Positions 43,601 through 45,653 of a stretch of DNA of 64,000 nucleotides are shown here, piece after piece. The stretch spans positions 20,330,488-20,394,487 of the forward strand of contig CM037474.1 of the NCBI GenBank assembly GCA_021014325.1, read 5' to 3'. The DNA is from Plazaster borealis (taxonomy: Eukaryota > Echinodermata > Asteroidea > Forcipulatida > Labidiasteridae). Made by a program: the position numbers and the translations under genes. The notes below the pieces were generated by a model that worked only from the letters and a program-made list of their open reading frames with translations, was not told the DNA's origin and searched no databases. Every line of letters begins with the position of its first letter. Position 1 is the stretch's first letter.

Positions 43601-45600
43601 TTAATTAAATAAATGGTGGAGCGGTTGAATTGTGGTCCACACGAAGGACAAAATTACCGGGATACATTATCCACGAGGCCAAAAATTTGTCTCGAACATT
43701 GACGGAGGTTGATTTTGATGCACCCCTCTGTGAAATTTTGTTTAGCCATGATGCACCATGGATGCACCATTCCAAGGGGTCACATAGTCCGTCTTGCAAG
43801 AGACCCCTTCACCTCTGTGCGCTGTGGTGCATTGTTCATTTCAAACTCTTCAATTGATACGCAGTCCGACAGTGTGAGAAGCACGCGCAAAGTTAGACCC
43901 AGTAACTGGGGTGCTGTACTCCTTTTTCAAAATTTTGACATAATCGGTCGTACTAGTGCCCCAGCTTGTCGATGTAACCTGAAGCAAAACTCAATTTGGC
44001 GATCCCACTCTCGGCAGTATCCACGGGTGCCCTGCCTTAACCGTAATGACCTTACGGTTGAGGCAGGGCAGCTGTCAAATTTTAGATGGGTGCCCTGACT
44101 CAACCACGCTGTTAACACGGTTGAGGCAGGGCACCCGTCTAAAATTTGACAGGTGCCCTGCCTCAAGACCGCGTGGTCATCATGGTTAAGGCAGGGCACC
44201 TGTGGATACTGCCGAGAGTGAGTGGGATCGCCAAATAGTGTTTTGCTTTGGGAATATACAATGACATTGACAAGCTGGGGCGCTAGTACGACCGATGATG
44301 TCAAAATTTTGAAAAAGGAGTACAGCGCCCCAGTTACTGAGTCTAGCGCGAAGTTATGAATCGTGTGAATGTCTGCTCGAAATAAACAAAGCACCACAGC
44401 GCACTGGGCAGATTCAACATGGCGCATATTACCATGTCTGATAATGAAAGGGTCTATTGACAAGTGCATTACCTGATTACTGTTTATTTTTCACTTTATG
44501 TAAAAAAGGGGTGAAAGTGAAACCAGGAAAATAACACCTTTCCTAAAAATTCAGGAACAAACTTCAATTCAACTCGACATTTATTTCCACATTAGTGAAA
44601 AAAAGGTGTAATTTATGAAGAAAATCGGCGGCGTTACTGACACGGTTTGACTGCCCGGCATCCGCGATTTTGCTAATGCGCTATGGTCTTGGTGCAAGGC
44701 GTCGTTACCTTTTCACACGCACACAGCGGCGACGACCCACTCATTCAACTCGCCAATAGCGCGTGCCACGAACACCTGATTTTAGCCGTGCACTATTGGC
44801 GAGTTGAATGAGCGCTGCGCTGTGCGTGAAAGGTAAGCGAGAAACAACTTGCACCAAGACCATAGCGTTATAAACTTCGCGGATGCCGGGCAGTCAAACC
44901 GTGTCAGTAACGCCGCCGATTTTCTTCATAAATTACACCAAAAAGAGCAAGCTCTTTTTCGAATTAATGTGCTGTCCACAAATGAGCTACAATAAGTGAC
45001 AACTGGGGAAAAAATCTCGGCATAAAAACGTGAGTTTCTTTTCGAAAACAAATGTCACCTCCTGGAGGTACGTGGGCGTAGGGCCAAGGATCGGAGGAAG
45101 TCCAGAGAATTTGGCACTATTAATGGGGCTATGCTTGTTTTGGCTCAGACATTGAGGAAGTCCATTGTATTTGCCCCAGATTAGGGCATGGGTTAGGGTC
45201 AAAGATACATAATAAATATAGGGAATTTGCCCTGGTAAGGGGTTATAAACCAGACCAAAATTTAACATACTGCCTCTAACCGTTTGGCCATCCCTAGACT
45301 TTTAGAGACCAACTGTATTACAAATTATAAAATGTTATACGGGCCACCCTATGTGTGTTTGCACGTACGTAAGACTTTACGAGAATAACTTACTTTTCTT
45401 GCGAATTTCAACTTTGAAACTAGGAATTATAGAAGATTTTTATGTCAACTCATCGGTATGAAAACAATGATTATTACCTCCTCCATCAAATCACTGGGTG
45501 CCAGTGCCTGTAGTCCATCGTGTCCGTTGTCAACCGTCAAGGAATCTGAACTAACAAGCTCTTCGTGTCTGCGGTCGACCGCCATCTTGCATGTCTTCAT
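1435..45600 (-). CDS. BRAF: B-Raf/RAF serine/threonine kinase, complete, 16 coding exons, 763 aa
   Basis: RAF kinases couple activated Ras at the membrane to MEK1/2 phosphorylation in the MAPK cascade. The 16 exons add up to 2292 bases in one frame, all with GT-AG introns. Residues 1-120 resemble the B-Raf-specific region ([16 protein letters not shown]). The Ras-binding domain starts near [12 protein letters not shown] (about 176-187) and runs to about 250. The C1 zinc finger has every ligand: H255, C268, C271, C281, C284, H289, C292, C300. The N-terminal 14-3-3 site is RERSTSAP (S351). In the kinase domain: DDWEIP 443-448, GSGSFGTV 459-466, VAVK with K478, HRD 569-571, DFG 589-591, V595 (human V600 position), APE at 616. 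The C-terminal 14-3-3 site is HRSHSEP (S724), followed by SPKTP. Human BRAF has 766 residues. A second in-frame ATG at 45585 (AAGATGG) has a better initiation context than the first. Ortholog identity is near certain; whether the species has one RAF gene cannot be seen here. Confidence 0.96.
2211..2609 (+). mobile_element. MITE family B, copy 1
   Basis: About 400 bp running from TTAAGGTATCGTACACGTTT to a reverse-complement end ACCAAACGTATAAAGCACCT followed by TTAA. It contains the family landmark GACTCTGAAAATTAATGGCA and a palindromic centre around GAAGCGTTACGGCCGTAATG. It has no coding capacity and lies in RAF intron 15. Relatives are at 18714, 51822, 56997 (reversed) and 63258. Confidence 0.85.
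2661..2795 (-). CDS. BRAF: RAF exon 15 (kinase C-lobe)
   Basis: 135 bases, phase 0 to 0, coding for 45 residues (660-704): [16 protein letters not shown] to REERPLFPQ. Donor GTAAAC; acceptor preceded by GATGTTTAG. Corresponds to the C-lobe segment just before the C-terminal tail. Confidence 0.95.
2885..3112 (-). mobile_element. tRNA-derived SINE (type 2), degenerate copy
   Basis: The plus strand shows, in order, the shared tail AAGGGAAACTGACTGGGTAA, the linker TTTTGGGTTGAACAAAG, and a decayed tRNA-like head near GGGCTAGATGGCTCAGTTG. The head reads as a tRNA A-box region but the B box is damaged. Same family as the copies at 12660, 17505 and 20845. Lies in RAF intron 14. Confidence 0.65.
3232..3363 (-). 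CDS. BRAF: RAF exon 14 (APE motif, kinase C-lobe)
   Basis: 132 bases, phase 0 to 0, coding for residues 616-659: [20 protein letters not shown] to YSNINNKDQ. Carries the APE motif closing the activation segment and the conserved [11 protein letters not shown] helix. Donor GTTTGT; acceptor GTTTCAG. Confidence 0.95.
3505..3625. repeat. 24-bp tandem repeat, about 5 copies
   Basis: Imperfect 24-bp units such as GTGCAAAATCGAGACACAAC repeat head to tail inside RAF intron 13. The apparent proteins read across it are repeat by-products. Confidence 0.85.
3872..3990 (-). CDS. BRAF: RAF exon 13 (DFG and activation segment)
   Basis: 119 bases carrying residues 576-615. It includes [20 protein letters not shown] and [19 protein letters not shown], that is the DFG magnesium-binding motif and the activation loop. 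The valine equivalent to human V600 is present (V595), as are the downstream KSRWSGS residues. Acceptor TTTTTCCCAG, donor GTAGGT. The first two bases complete an Asn codon begun in exon 12. Confidence 0.96.
4111..4157 (-). CDS. BRAF: RAF exon 12 (HRD catalytic loop)
   Basis: A 47-base exon coding [16 protein letters not shown], the catalytic loop. HRD is intact with catalytic D571; human HRDL is HRDM here. Acceptor CATTTTCAG, donor GTATCC. It is joined in phase 2 upstream and phase 1 downstream. As I recall, the human exon has the same length. Confidence 0.95.
4234..4413 (-). CDS. Possible small secreted-peptide ORF nested in RAF intron 11
   Basis: ATG at 4413 opens a 59-residue frame ending in TGA at 4234. 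The first 18 residues ([18 protein letters not shown]) look like a signal peptide. The rest reads [17 protein letters not shown], then [20 protein letters not shown] and DLTV, which looks protein-like with two cysteines in the signal region and one in the body. It is on the same strand as RAF, inside the intron between exons 11 and 12. No homologue is recognised and the initiation context is weak (T at -3). It may be a real short gene, a first exon, a gene fragment or chance. Confidence 0.25.
   Translation of the reverse strand: MANIYCVCLLLSYAATSQMSNVEVYVQQPSCRNWVTSGQTNDATVQFSNGALVGDDLTV
4797..5058 (-). CDS. BRAF: RAF exon 11 (N-lobe and hinge; fused equivalent of two vertebrate exons)
   Basis: 262 bases coding residues 473-560, from [20 protein letters not shown] through the hinge [12 protein letters not shown] to ARQTAQGM. 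Contains the catalytic lysine in VAVK (K478) and the alphaC helix. In vertebrates an intron splits this segment after EVGVLR; here [18 protein letters not shown] is continuous with no intron. Acceptor TCTACACAG, donor GTAAGT. Confidence 0.96.
5365..5538 (-). mobile_element. Foldback element, GCTTAAGCAG family
   Basis: The right end reads TCTGCTTAAGCAACTCTATG followed by AAATTGGGCC. The left part carries the partner GTAAGCACAAAAAGTAGCTA. It matches, in reverse, the better-preserved copy at 27378-27576. Non-coding, in RAF intron 10. Confidence 0.6.
5589..5714 (+). mobile_element. Short MITE, TAGCCTTTTTGAG family (family D), copy 1
   Basis: About 126 bp bounded by TTAGCCTTTTTGAGAAATGG and the inverted end CACCATGTCTCAAAATGGCT. 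An inner palindrome is formed by GGTTTGGGTG and TACCCAAACC. Longer members of the family are at 6961 and 14171. Confidence 0.75.
5830..5941 (-). CDS. BRAF: RAF exon 10 (NtA motif and P-loop)
   Basis: 112 bases coding residues 436-473: [20 protein letters not shown] and [18 protein letters not shown]. Contains the acidic N-terminal region (DSNDDWEIP) and the glycine-rich loop. Phase 0 start, phase 1 end. Donor GTGGGT; acceptor TGTTTTACAG. Confidence 0.95.
6017..6373 (+). mobile_element. tRNA-derived SINE (type 1), nearly full length
   Basis: The head is a Leu/Ser-like tRNA: A box TGGCCGAGCGGTTAAGAGCA, B box GGTTCGAATCCC, with GTGTCGTG pairing to CATGGCAC. It continues into a conserved body (AAGCAAGACACTTAACTATA, CCCAGGGGTATAAATGGGTA, GGCGCTATAAA-like end) and a (TTA)n tail. 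The body shows it is a retroposon, not a tRNA gene. Lies in RAF intron 9 in the opposite orientation. A relative is at 16431. Confidence 0.88.
6421..6572 (-). CDS. BRAF: RAF exon 9 (Ser-rich linker before the kinase)
   Basis: 152 bases coding residues 385-435: [19 protein letters not shown] to [20 protein letters not shown]. Matches the CR2-to-kinase linker position; the SSTSSEDN stretch aligns with SSSSSEDRN of human BRAF. Donor GTGAGT, acceptor ACCGTTCAG. It needs one base from exon 8, which supplies G to give an Ala codon. Confidence 0.9.
6669..6843. mobile_element. Small foldback MITE (AAAGCCTAGTTCATAC)
   Basis: About 175 bp with inverted ends AAAGCCTAGTTCATACTTCC and GGAGGTATGAACAAGGCTTT, and inner complementary stretches GCGAATGCG/CGCATTCA and GAATTTGACGTCA/TGAAGTCAAATTC. 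Non-coding. A partial relative begins near 3700 (AAGCCTGGTTCATAC). Confidence 0.75.
6961..7192. mobile_element. MITE family D, copy 2, perfect 28-bp terminal inverted repeats
   Basis: Both ends carry the same 28-bp sequence in opposite orientation, starting CTATAAGCCTTTTTGAGGTA and continuing TGGCGGAC. The 176-bp interior is GC-rich with CGCG-containing stretches and has no reading frame. Confidence 0.88.
8184..8292. repeat. About 23-bp tandem repeat, 5 copies
   Basis: Units of the form AGGTAAGACTAACACAGGCT repeated with small changes (CTTGAGG, CTTGAAG, CTTAAGG starts). Each unit fortuitously contains GGTAAG, a donor-like string on the plus strand, opposite to the RAF transcript. Confidence 0.85.
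8383..8522. mobile_element. Foldback MITE (GGCCGTGTCTGAATTAGCGG)
   Basis: Ends GGCCGTGTCTGAATTAGCGG and GAGTTGGGAGCTACGGCTAT (minus strand, after GGCCGTATCC) are inverted copies. Inner parts repeat the GCTACAG/GCTACGG word. A SINE-tail-like scrap (AGCGCTCTATAAATG) lies just upstream at 8345-8360. Confidence 0.7.
10365..10720. repeat. Imperfect (GAT)n / GATTAAGATGATGATG microsatellite
   Basis: A long run of GATGATGAT interrupted by GATTAA, arranged as a roughly 27-bp sub-repeat between 10395 and 10560, then looser copies to 10720. Histidine-rich or isoleucine-rich frames across it have no meaning. Confidence 0.9.
10876..11077. repeat. Near-identical 101-bp tandem duplication
   Basis: GGTAACCATCTGAACAATTA begins at 10876 and again at 10977, followed by virtually identical sequence ending GACAGATTGGAAGA. 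The near identity points to a recent duplication. Confidence 0.92.
11760..11920 (+). repeat. Dispersed repeat fragment (GGCCTTGATGCCCCTTC / CCTCTCAAAGATGAA)
   Basis: Shares the phrases GAAAATGGCCCTGCCCTCTC, AAAGATGAAATTCCAGGCCT and GCCTTGATGCCCCTTC with copies at 26690 (reversed), 33995 and 42050. The element is not classified; no coding potential. Confidence 0.6.
12660..12790 (-). mobile_element. tRNA-derived SINE (type 2) fragment
   Basis: AATTTTGGGTTGAACAAAGA then GAGCGAGATTTGAACCTGCC (tRNA B-box region on the minus strand) are shared with the copies at 17505 and 20845. The head end is missing. Confidence 0.65.
12951..13075. other. Unidentified GC-rich, coding-like island
   Basis: About 125 bp of balanced, GC-rich sequence in an AT-rich intron. 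On the minus strand one frame reads [20 protein letters not shown] then [20 protein letters not shown] without a stop. A plus-strand frame ([20 protein letters not shown]) is also open and is preceded by a T-run ending in AG. The minus frame does not fit a RAF cassette exon by phase. It may be an exon fossil, an unknown exon or a conserved element; I do not recognise the peptide. Confidence 0.3.
14171..14581. mobile_element. MITE family D, copy 3 (long form)
   Basis: 411 bp bounded by ATAAGCCATTTTGAAATATG and, inverted, ACCATACCTCAAAAAGGC. Inner matches TAGACCCATTGCATATG and GCGTTGTGCAATGGGTCTAT also pair. The core contains CCCGAACGCGCCCCCGAA. An open frame of about 120 codons across it is an accident of the foldback. 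Confidence 0.8.
15879..15924 (-). CDS. BRAF: RAF exon 8, 46-base micro-exon
   Basis: [15 protein letters not shown] plus one base. Bounded by AACCAACAG and by the strong donor GTGAGT. It is the only sequence I found between exons 7 and 9 that repairs the phase: exon 7 ends in phase 0 and exon 9 needs one base, which this exon supplies (G+CA, Ala). It encodes part of the variable linker between the N-terminal 14-3-3 site and the kinase. It may be alternatively spliced only with a frame change, as 46 is not a multiple of three. Confidence 0.85.
16431..16800 (+). mobile_element. tRNA-derived SINE (type 1), second copy
   Basis: The head TTTCGTGGCCGAGCGGTCTA and B box GGTTCGAATCCCAGTCATGA are followed by the same body as at 6017 (AAGGCACTTAACCATAATTG), then a different 3' half (CATGCCTACATCCTTACGGA, TTAGGCGATCACTC) and an A-rich end. 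Lies in RAF intron 7. A retroposon, not a tRNA gene. Confidence 0.85.
17190..17373 (-). CDS. BRAF: RAF exon 7 (CR2, N-terminal 14-3-3 site)
   Basis: 184 bases coding residues 308-369: [20 protein letters not shown] to NAISGKPFE. Contains [10 protein letters not shown], the 14-3-3 site equivalent to human S365 (S351 here). [14 protein letters not shown] Ser/Thr-Pro residues upstream are possible MAPK targets. Donor GTGGGT; acceptor GAATTGAAG is weak but is the one that restores phase with exon 6 (AT+G, Met). Confidence 0.88.
17505..17829 (-). mobile_element. tRNA-derived SINE (type 2), best-preserved copy
   Basis: On the minus strand: head GGGCTAGATAGCTCAATTGG, then GGAGGTTGCAGGTTTAAATC (B box), then TTTCTCTTTGTTAACCCGA. 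A tail GGAAACTGACTGGGTAAATT shared with other copies lies further right, separated by about 180 bp that includes ATCACATCAATGTTTACGAT. An insertion or a chimeric end is likely. Confidence 0.75.
17830..18200 (+). mobile_element. MITE family A, copy 1
   Basis: 371 bp from TTAAAGGCACTGAACACGTT to the inverted ACCAAACGTGTAAGATACCT and CTAA. Carries the landmarks GTCAAAGACCAGTGTTCTCA, TTGGGCTCAATTGGTCATCG and a palindromic centre AACTTCTTGCGAGAAGTTTT. TTAA-like ends. Inserted directly next to the SINE at 17505. Confidence 0.9.
18519..18670 (-). CDS. BRAF: RAF exon 6 (C1 / cysteine-rich domain)
   Basis: 152 bases coding residues 258-308: [39 protein letters not shown], then [11 protein letters not shown]. 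With H255 from exon 5 the spacing is H-X12-C-X2-C-X9-C-X2-C-X4-H-X2-C-X7-C, the atypical C1 zinc finger that contacts Ras and phosphatidylserine. Donor GTAAGT; acceptor ACATGTAG. Confidence 0.95.
18714..19108 (+). mobile_element. MITE family B, copy 2
   Basis: About 395 bp from ATTAAAAACTGTATACCTTT to ATCAAACGTTTACAATCCCT and TTAA. Shares the landmarks GACTCTGAAAATTAATGGCA, AGTACAGCAGCTTTGGATAG and TTCTTCCTGCGTGGACATAA with the other family B copies. Confidence 0.88.
19215..20365. repeat. Complex 1.15-kb tandem array (CTTCATGGAGGCAA / GCCATTGCCTTGGTGCC)
   Basis: Repeats built from three modules: CTTCATGGAGGCAACAGAGG, the palindrome GGAGGCAATTGCCTCC with CATGCCCCTGG, and CCATTGCCTTGGTGCCCCTT. 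The modules recur in varying combinations, so the period shifts between about 60 and 130 bp. A 63-bp non-repeat patch with (AAT)n at 19960-20050 splits the array; the block after it repeats the block before it. A diverged relative is at 38553. Long frames here are repeat by-products. Confidence 0.9.
20498..20554 (-). CDS. BRAF: RAF exon 5 (end of RBD, first C1 histidine)
   Basis: 57 bases coding [19 protein letters not shown] (239-257), bounded by TTTGATTTTCAG and donor GTAAGT, phase 0 to 0. Fills the gap between the RBD core (exon 4) and VRKTFF (exon 6). The closing SHNF matches the end of the RBD-C1 linker in RAF proteins and supplies zinc ligand H255. Confidence 0.92.
20689..20812. mobile_element. 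Imperfect foldback element
   Basis: CTCTCACCTAGTTACTACAC and, inverted, GTGCAGTAACTGGGTGAGAA flank a GC-rich centre with a (CG)n-like tract (TATCGCGCGCGCGTG), possibly Z-DNA-forming. No coding. Confidence 0.55.
20845..21110. mobile_element. Two type 2 SINE halves in inverted (head-to-head) arrangement
   Basis: The left half is on the minus strand (GGTTGAACAAAGAAAAATTA, GAGCGAGACTTGAAACTGCA, GCTCTACTAACTGAGATATC). The right half is on the plus strand (ATGTTAATCCGGAGGTTGCA, CTTTTCTTTGTTCAACCCTA, CAGTCAGTTTCCCTTGTGGT). Together they form a 265-bp inverted repeat, which can fold back in RNA or DNA. Confidence 0.7.
21325..21477 (-). CDS. BRAF: RAF exon 4 (Ras-binding domain core)
   Basis: 153 bases, phase 0 to 0, residues 188-238: [33 protein letters not shown] and [12 protein letters not shown]. 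Carries the alpha helix with the arginine (LRDALAKA) that in RAF RBDs contacts the Ras switch I. Donor GTAAGA; acceptor TTATTCGTAG. Confidence 0.95.
21859..22530. mobile_element. About 670-bp inverted-repeat element (TAGACTGTGCAAGTCTCGCG)
   Basis: The left end TAGACTGTGCAAGTCTCGCG and its reverse complement at 22505-22528 bound the element. Sub-terminal GGGACCACAATGGTCCC is itself palindromic. The interior is AT-rich with no transposase frame. It sits 84 bp from RAF exon 3. A short relative is at 51599. Confidence 0.82.
22614..22949 (-). CDS. BRAF: RAF exon 3 (end of BRS, linker, start of RBD)
   Basis: 336 bases coding residues 76-187: [20 protein letters not shown], a Pro/Ser/Thr-rich stretch ([13 protein letters not shown]), then [16 protein letters not shown]. 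The last residues are the first beta strands of the Ras-binding domain. Acceptor CATTGTTATAG, donor GTGAGT, phase 0 to 0. Confidence 0.94.
23045..23372. mobile_element. Foldback MITE (AACCCTTACAGTGCCGAC) with an internal duplication
   Basis: Ends TTTAACCCTTACAGTGCCGA and, inverted, TCGGCAGCGCTCAAAGGGTT. The phrase GGCGGCCTGTGGATGGATAT occurs twice (23133 and 23308), as does TTTCAGAACGTCGGC. The middle third (TAGCCTGGACACCTGACGTC and following) looks like a later insertion between duplicated arms. Confidence 0.7.
24460..25560. repeat. Region dense in palindromic GTACATGTAC words
   Basis: About 1.1 kb in which GTACATGTAC, TGTACA and close variants recur every few tens of bases without a fixed period. 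It is not a simple microsatellite. Similar density is seen at 32500-35600 and 37500-40300. Confidence 0.75.
25623..25980 (+). mobile_element. MITE family A, copy 2 (3' end deleted)
   Basis: Starts TTAAAGGCATCGTTCACGTT and follows the family A consensus to TTTTGAGTAATGCCTTTAA. The ACCAAACGTGTACAGT part of the right inverted repeat is missing, but the last bases and TTAA are retained. Confidence 0.88.
26201..26520. repeat. 12-bp minisatellite (ATGCCCAGACTA) with higher-order pattern
   Basis: Units ATGCCCAGACTA, ATGCCCAGAGTA and AACCCAGGGT alternate in repeated blocks of about 48-60 bp. Being a multiple of three, it stays open in several frames and gives [15 protein letters not shown] peptides with no biological support. 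Confidence 0.92.
26690..26845 (-). repeat. Dispersed repeat (CCTGGAATTTCATCTTTTAG) reversed copy
   Basis: Reverse complement of the phrases at 33995: AGGGCACTTCCATTGGAAAA, AGAGGGTAGGGCCATTTTCA. Bounded by CCTGGAATTTCATC at the left and ATTCCAGGCCTTGATG at the right. Confidence 0.65.
27378..27689. mobile_element. Two adjacent foldback MITEs
   Basis: First (27378-27576): AGGGTCCAATTTCATAGAGC with GCTTAAGCAG, and inverted end GCATAAGCAGCTCTATGACC. Second (27577-27689): GATTTCATGGCTCTGCTTAC with CAGAATTCTGCGCTTAC, and inverted GTAAGCGCAGAATTCTGCGG and AGCAGAGCCATGAAATTT. The second is nearly a perfect hairpin with a loop of about 25 bases. They abut without a gap. Confidence 0.8.
28027..28945. 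mobile_element. 919-bp non-autonomous DNA transposon, probably pogo/Tc1-mariner type
   Basis: Perfect inverted ends TACCGTAATTTCCTGCGGAT(AAG) at both sides, with sub-terminal CGCCTTATCTGAT copies on both arms, a pattern I associate with pogo-like elements. TA target duplication is compatible with the flanks. No transposase frame is present. The interior has unique AT-rich sequence and CAACAGAGGGCGTACG-type motifs. A partial end-like scrap occurs at 18210-18300. Confidence 0.78.
29160..31920. repeat. 2.75-kb minisatellite, 45/46-bp unit, about 60 copies
   Basis: From 29160 to about 29720 the unit is 45 bp (GACACCATGAGCCTACCCAA + GACCACTCTGGACACTCCTT + AAACA). From about 30230 the unit is 46 bp (GACACCTTGAGCCGACCCCA + AGACCATTCTAGACACTCCT + CAGACA). 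Between them is a mixed zone with larger, partly duplicated units containing CCAAGCCAAAAACAGTCAGG. Subvariants with CCCCTTAAACAG reappear near 31290-31760. It lies in RAF intron 2, 150 bp from exon 2. Confidence 0.96.
32072..32173 (-). CDS. BRAF: RAF exon 2 (B-Raf-specific region)
   Basis: 102 bases, phase 0 to 0, residues 42-75: [20 protein letters not shown] then [14 protein letters not shown]. Aligns with the vertebrate BRS segment (IKLTQEHIEALLDKF, NPPSIYLE), which in B-Raf mediates KSR/MEK contact. Acceptor CTCTCCACAG, donor GTAAGA. Confidence 0.94.
32806..32918. mobile_element. Short foldback MITE (AGGCTCCGTCAGTTATTT)
   Basis: ACAGCTTGGGCTTGGGCTTC at the left and AGCCCAAGCCTAAGTTTCGT at the right are inverted copies around GGCTCCGTCAGTTATTTAGA and ACGTGCGCTTTCC. 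Same family at 43309-43436. Confidence 0.7.
33241..33413 (-). mobile_element. MITE, GAGGACTTTAACAAA / GAGGACGTCCTCGCT family
   Basis: On the minus strand: CATTCAAACCGAGGACTTTA, the perfect palindrome AGGACGTCCT inside GCGAGGACGTCCTCGC, then AAACCCAATGGGGACGTCGC. Relatives at 47572 and 58075, and diverged ones at 24295 and 57915. Confidence 0.75.
33995..34140 (+). repeat. Dispersed repeat (AGGCCTGGAATTACACTGAG), full phrase
   Basis: AGGCCTGGAATTACACTGAG, CATTGGTGCCCGCTTTCCAT, TAGGATTTTCCAATGGAAGT, GAAAATGGCCTTGCCCTCTC. Copies at 11760, 26690 (reversed) and 42050. The GGTGCCC phrase links it to the arrays at 19215 and 38553. Confidence 0.65.
34240..34520. repeat. GTACATGTAC-rich tract, densest stretch
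   Basis: In under 300 bp, GTACATGTAC-type words and TGTACAGTGTACA-type inverted words recur at least ten times, giving several overlapping small hairpins. Confidence 0.7.
34918..35056 (+). pseudogene. 3' end of a non-LTR retrotransposon reverse-transcriptase ORF
   Basis: Reads [45 protein letters not shown] then a stop. It matches the C-terminal signature (GDRAF.VAAPRLWNSLP..IR....FKK.LKT..F) of non-LTR (CR1/jockey-like) ORF2 proteins. Only the last 45 codons remain; the upstream part is absent. Strand is opposite to RAF. Confidence 0.82.
36690..37010. repeat. About 125-bp tandem repeat, 2.5 copies
   Basis: AGAGCTTGCAGCCCCCAAAC-like starts at about 36701, 36823 and 36953 (spacing 122 and 130), each followed by CTCCTCCCCAGAATAAGCCA-like sequence. 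Confidence 0.8.
37895..38020 (+). mobile_element. tRNA-like SINE fragment (third type)
   Basis: TGGTGTAGCTGTTAAGACAC followed by GGTGGTTGGTTTGAATCCCA resembles tRNA A and B boxes. The downstream ATGTAAGGGTAAATATCAAA end resembles ends near 49920 and 53535. Short and degenerate. Confidence 0.5.
38553..39056. repeat. 170-175-bp tandem repeat, 3 copies
   Basis: GATACTTCATGGAAGCAATG begins at 38583, 38752 and 38927. Each unit contains GGCAATTGCCTCAATGCCCA, TCATTGCCTTGGTGCCCCTT and TAGAGGTGACCTCTAC, the last a near-perfect palindrome. Related to the array at 19215. Copies are very similar to each other. Confidence 0.92.
42050..42200 (+). repeat. Dispersed repeat (AAGATTTTCCAATGGAAGTG) copy
   Basis: AGATTTTCCAATGGAAGTGT, GAAAATGGCCTTGCCCTTTC and AAATTCCAGGCCTGG match the copy at 33995. 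It is preceded by a chain of GCCGTGATGCCC-like phrases. Confidence 0.6.
43309..43436. mobile_element. Short foldback MITE, second copy of the 32806 family
   Basis: TCTCAGGCTTAGGCTCCGTT and inverted AAGCCTGAGCCAAAGTCAGA, around TTATTTTGAAAACGTGCGCT. Shares the interior with 32806-32918. Confidence 0.7.
43817..44405. mobile_element. About 590-bp palindrome (foldback element)
   Basis: Arms match from GTGCGCTGTGGTGC (43817) to its reverse complement (ends 44405) and meet at GTTAAC near 44111. Strong pairs are ACTCCTTTTTCAAAATTTTG, GGCGATCCCACTCTCGGCAG and the multiply repeated GCCCTGCCTCAACCGT / GTTGAGGCAGGGCACC. The inner 160 bp itself consists of alternating inverted copies of the latter. A 180-codon open frame across it is a palindrome artefact. 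Confidence 0.9.
44605..44939. mobile_element. About 335-bp palindrome with 62-bp perfect outer arms
   Basis: GGTGTAATTTATGAAGAAAA, then TCGGCGGCGTTACTGACACG and GTTTGACTGCCCGGCATCCG on the left are mirrored exactly on the right. Inner arms pair with small gaps (CTATGGTCTTGGTGCAAG; CTCATTCAACTCGCCAATAG). Spacing from the previous palindrome is only about 200 bp. Confidence 0.92.
45478..45600 (-). CDS. BRAF: RAF exon 1 (start codon, N-terminus)
   Basis: 123 bases coding residues 1-41: [41 protein letters not shown]. The first ATG (45600) has G at -3; the second, in frame at 45585, has A at -3 and G at +4 (AAGATGG), so initiation at M6 is quite possible. Donor [13 protein letters not shown] joins LNHIQH of exon 2. 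Confidence 0.9.
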
Positions 45601-45626
45601 CTCTCTCTCGCCCGGCTGAGGTTAAT

Positions 45627-45653
45627 CACGTGACAATACGCATGCGTATTGTC
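45627..45653. promoter_or_regulatory. E-box overlapping a 22-bp perfect palindrome, RAF proximal promoter
   Basis: CACGTG (45627-45632) is set in TCACGTGA context, as bound by USF/MITF-TFE bHLH-ZIP factors. Its last base begins a 22-bp perfect palindrome whose half is GACAATACGCA (45632-45653), centred on GCATGC, resembling an NRF1-type site. Located 27-53 bp upstream of the first ATG. Binding is inferred from motif form only. Confidence 0.5.

Larger units (their letters stand above)
32174..45477. other. RAF intron 1 (13.3 kb): content
   Basis: A large first intron, much of it unique AT-rich sequence interspersed with GTACATGTAC words (32500-35600, 37500-40300). Contains scraps of DNA elements at 32806, 33241 and 43309, a reverse-transcriptase tail at 34918, tandem repeats at 36690 and 38553, a SINE scrap at 37895 and the palindromes at 43817 and 44605. 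A purine-rich G tract lies at 40645-40690. A repeat bounded by GGGCTCGAAATTAACACTGG lies at 42235-42590, related to 4655-4735. GCCATGATGCCC scraps lie at 40970-41040, 41270-41340 and 41950-42060. No gene is supported in 35060-36680, 39060-40900 or 42600-43300. Confidence 0.7.

Noticed and set aside
43927..44469. 180-codon open frame on the minus strand
   Set aside because: It spans the large palindrome; the encoded peptide is made of inverted copies of one repeat and resembles nothing.
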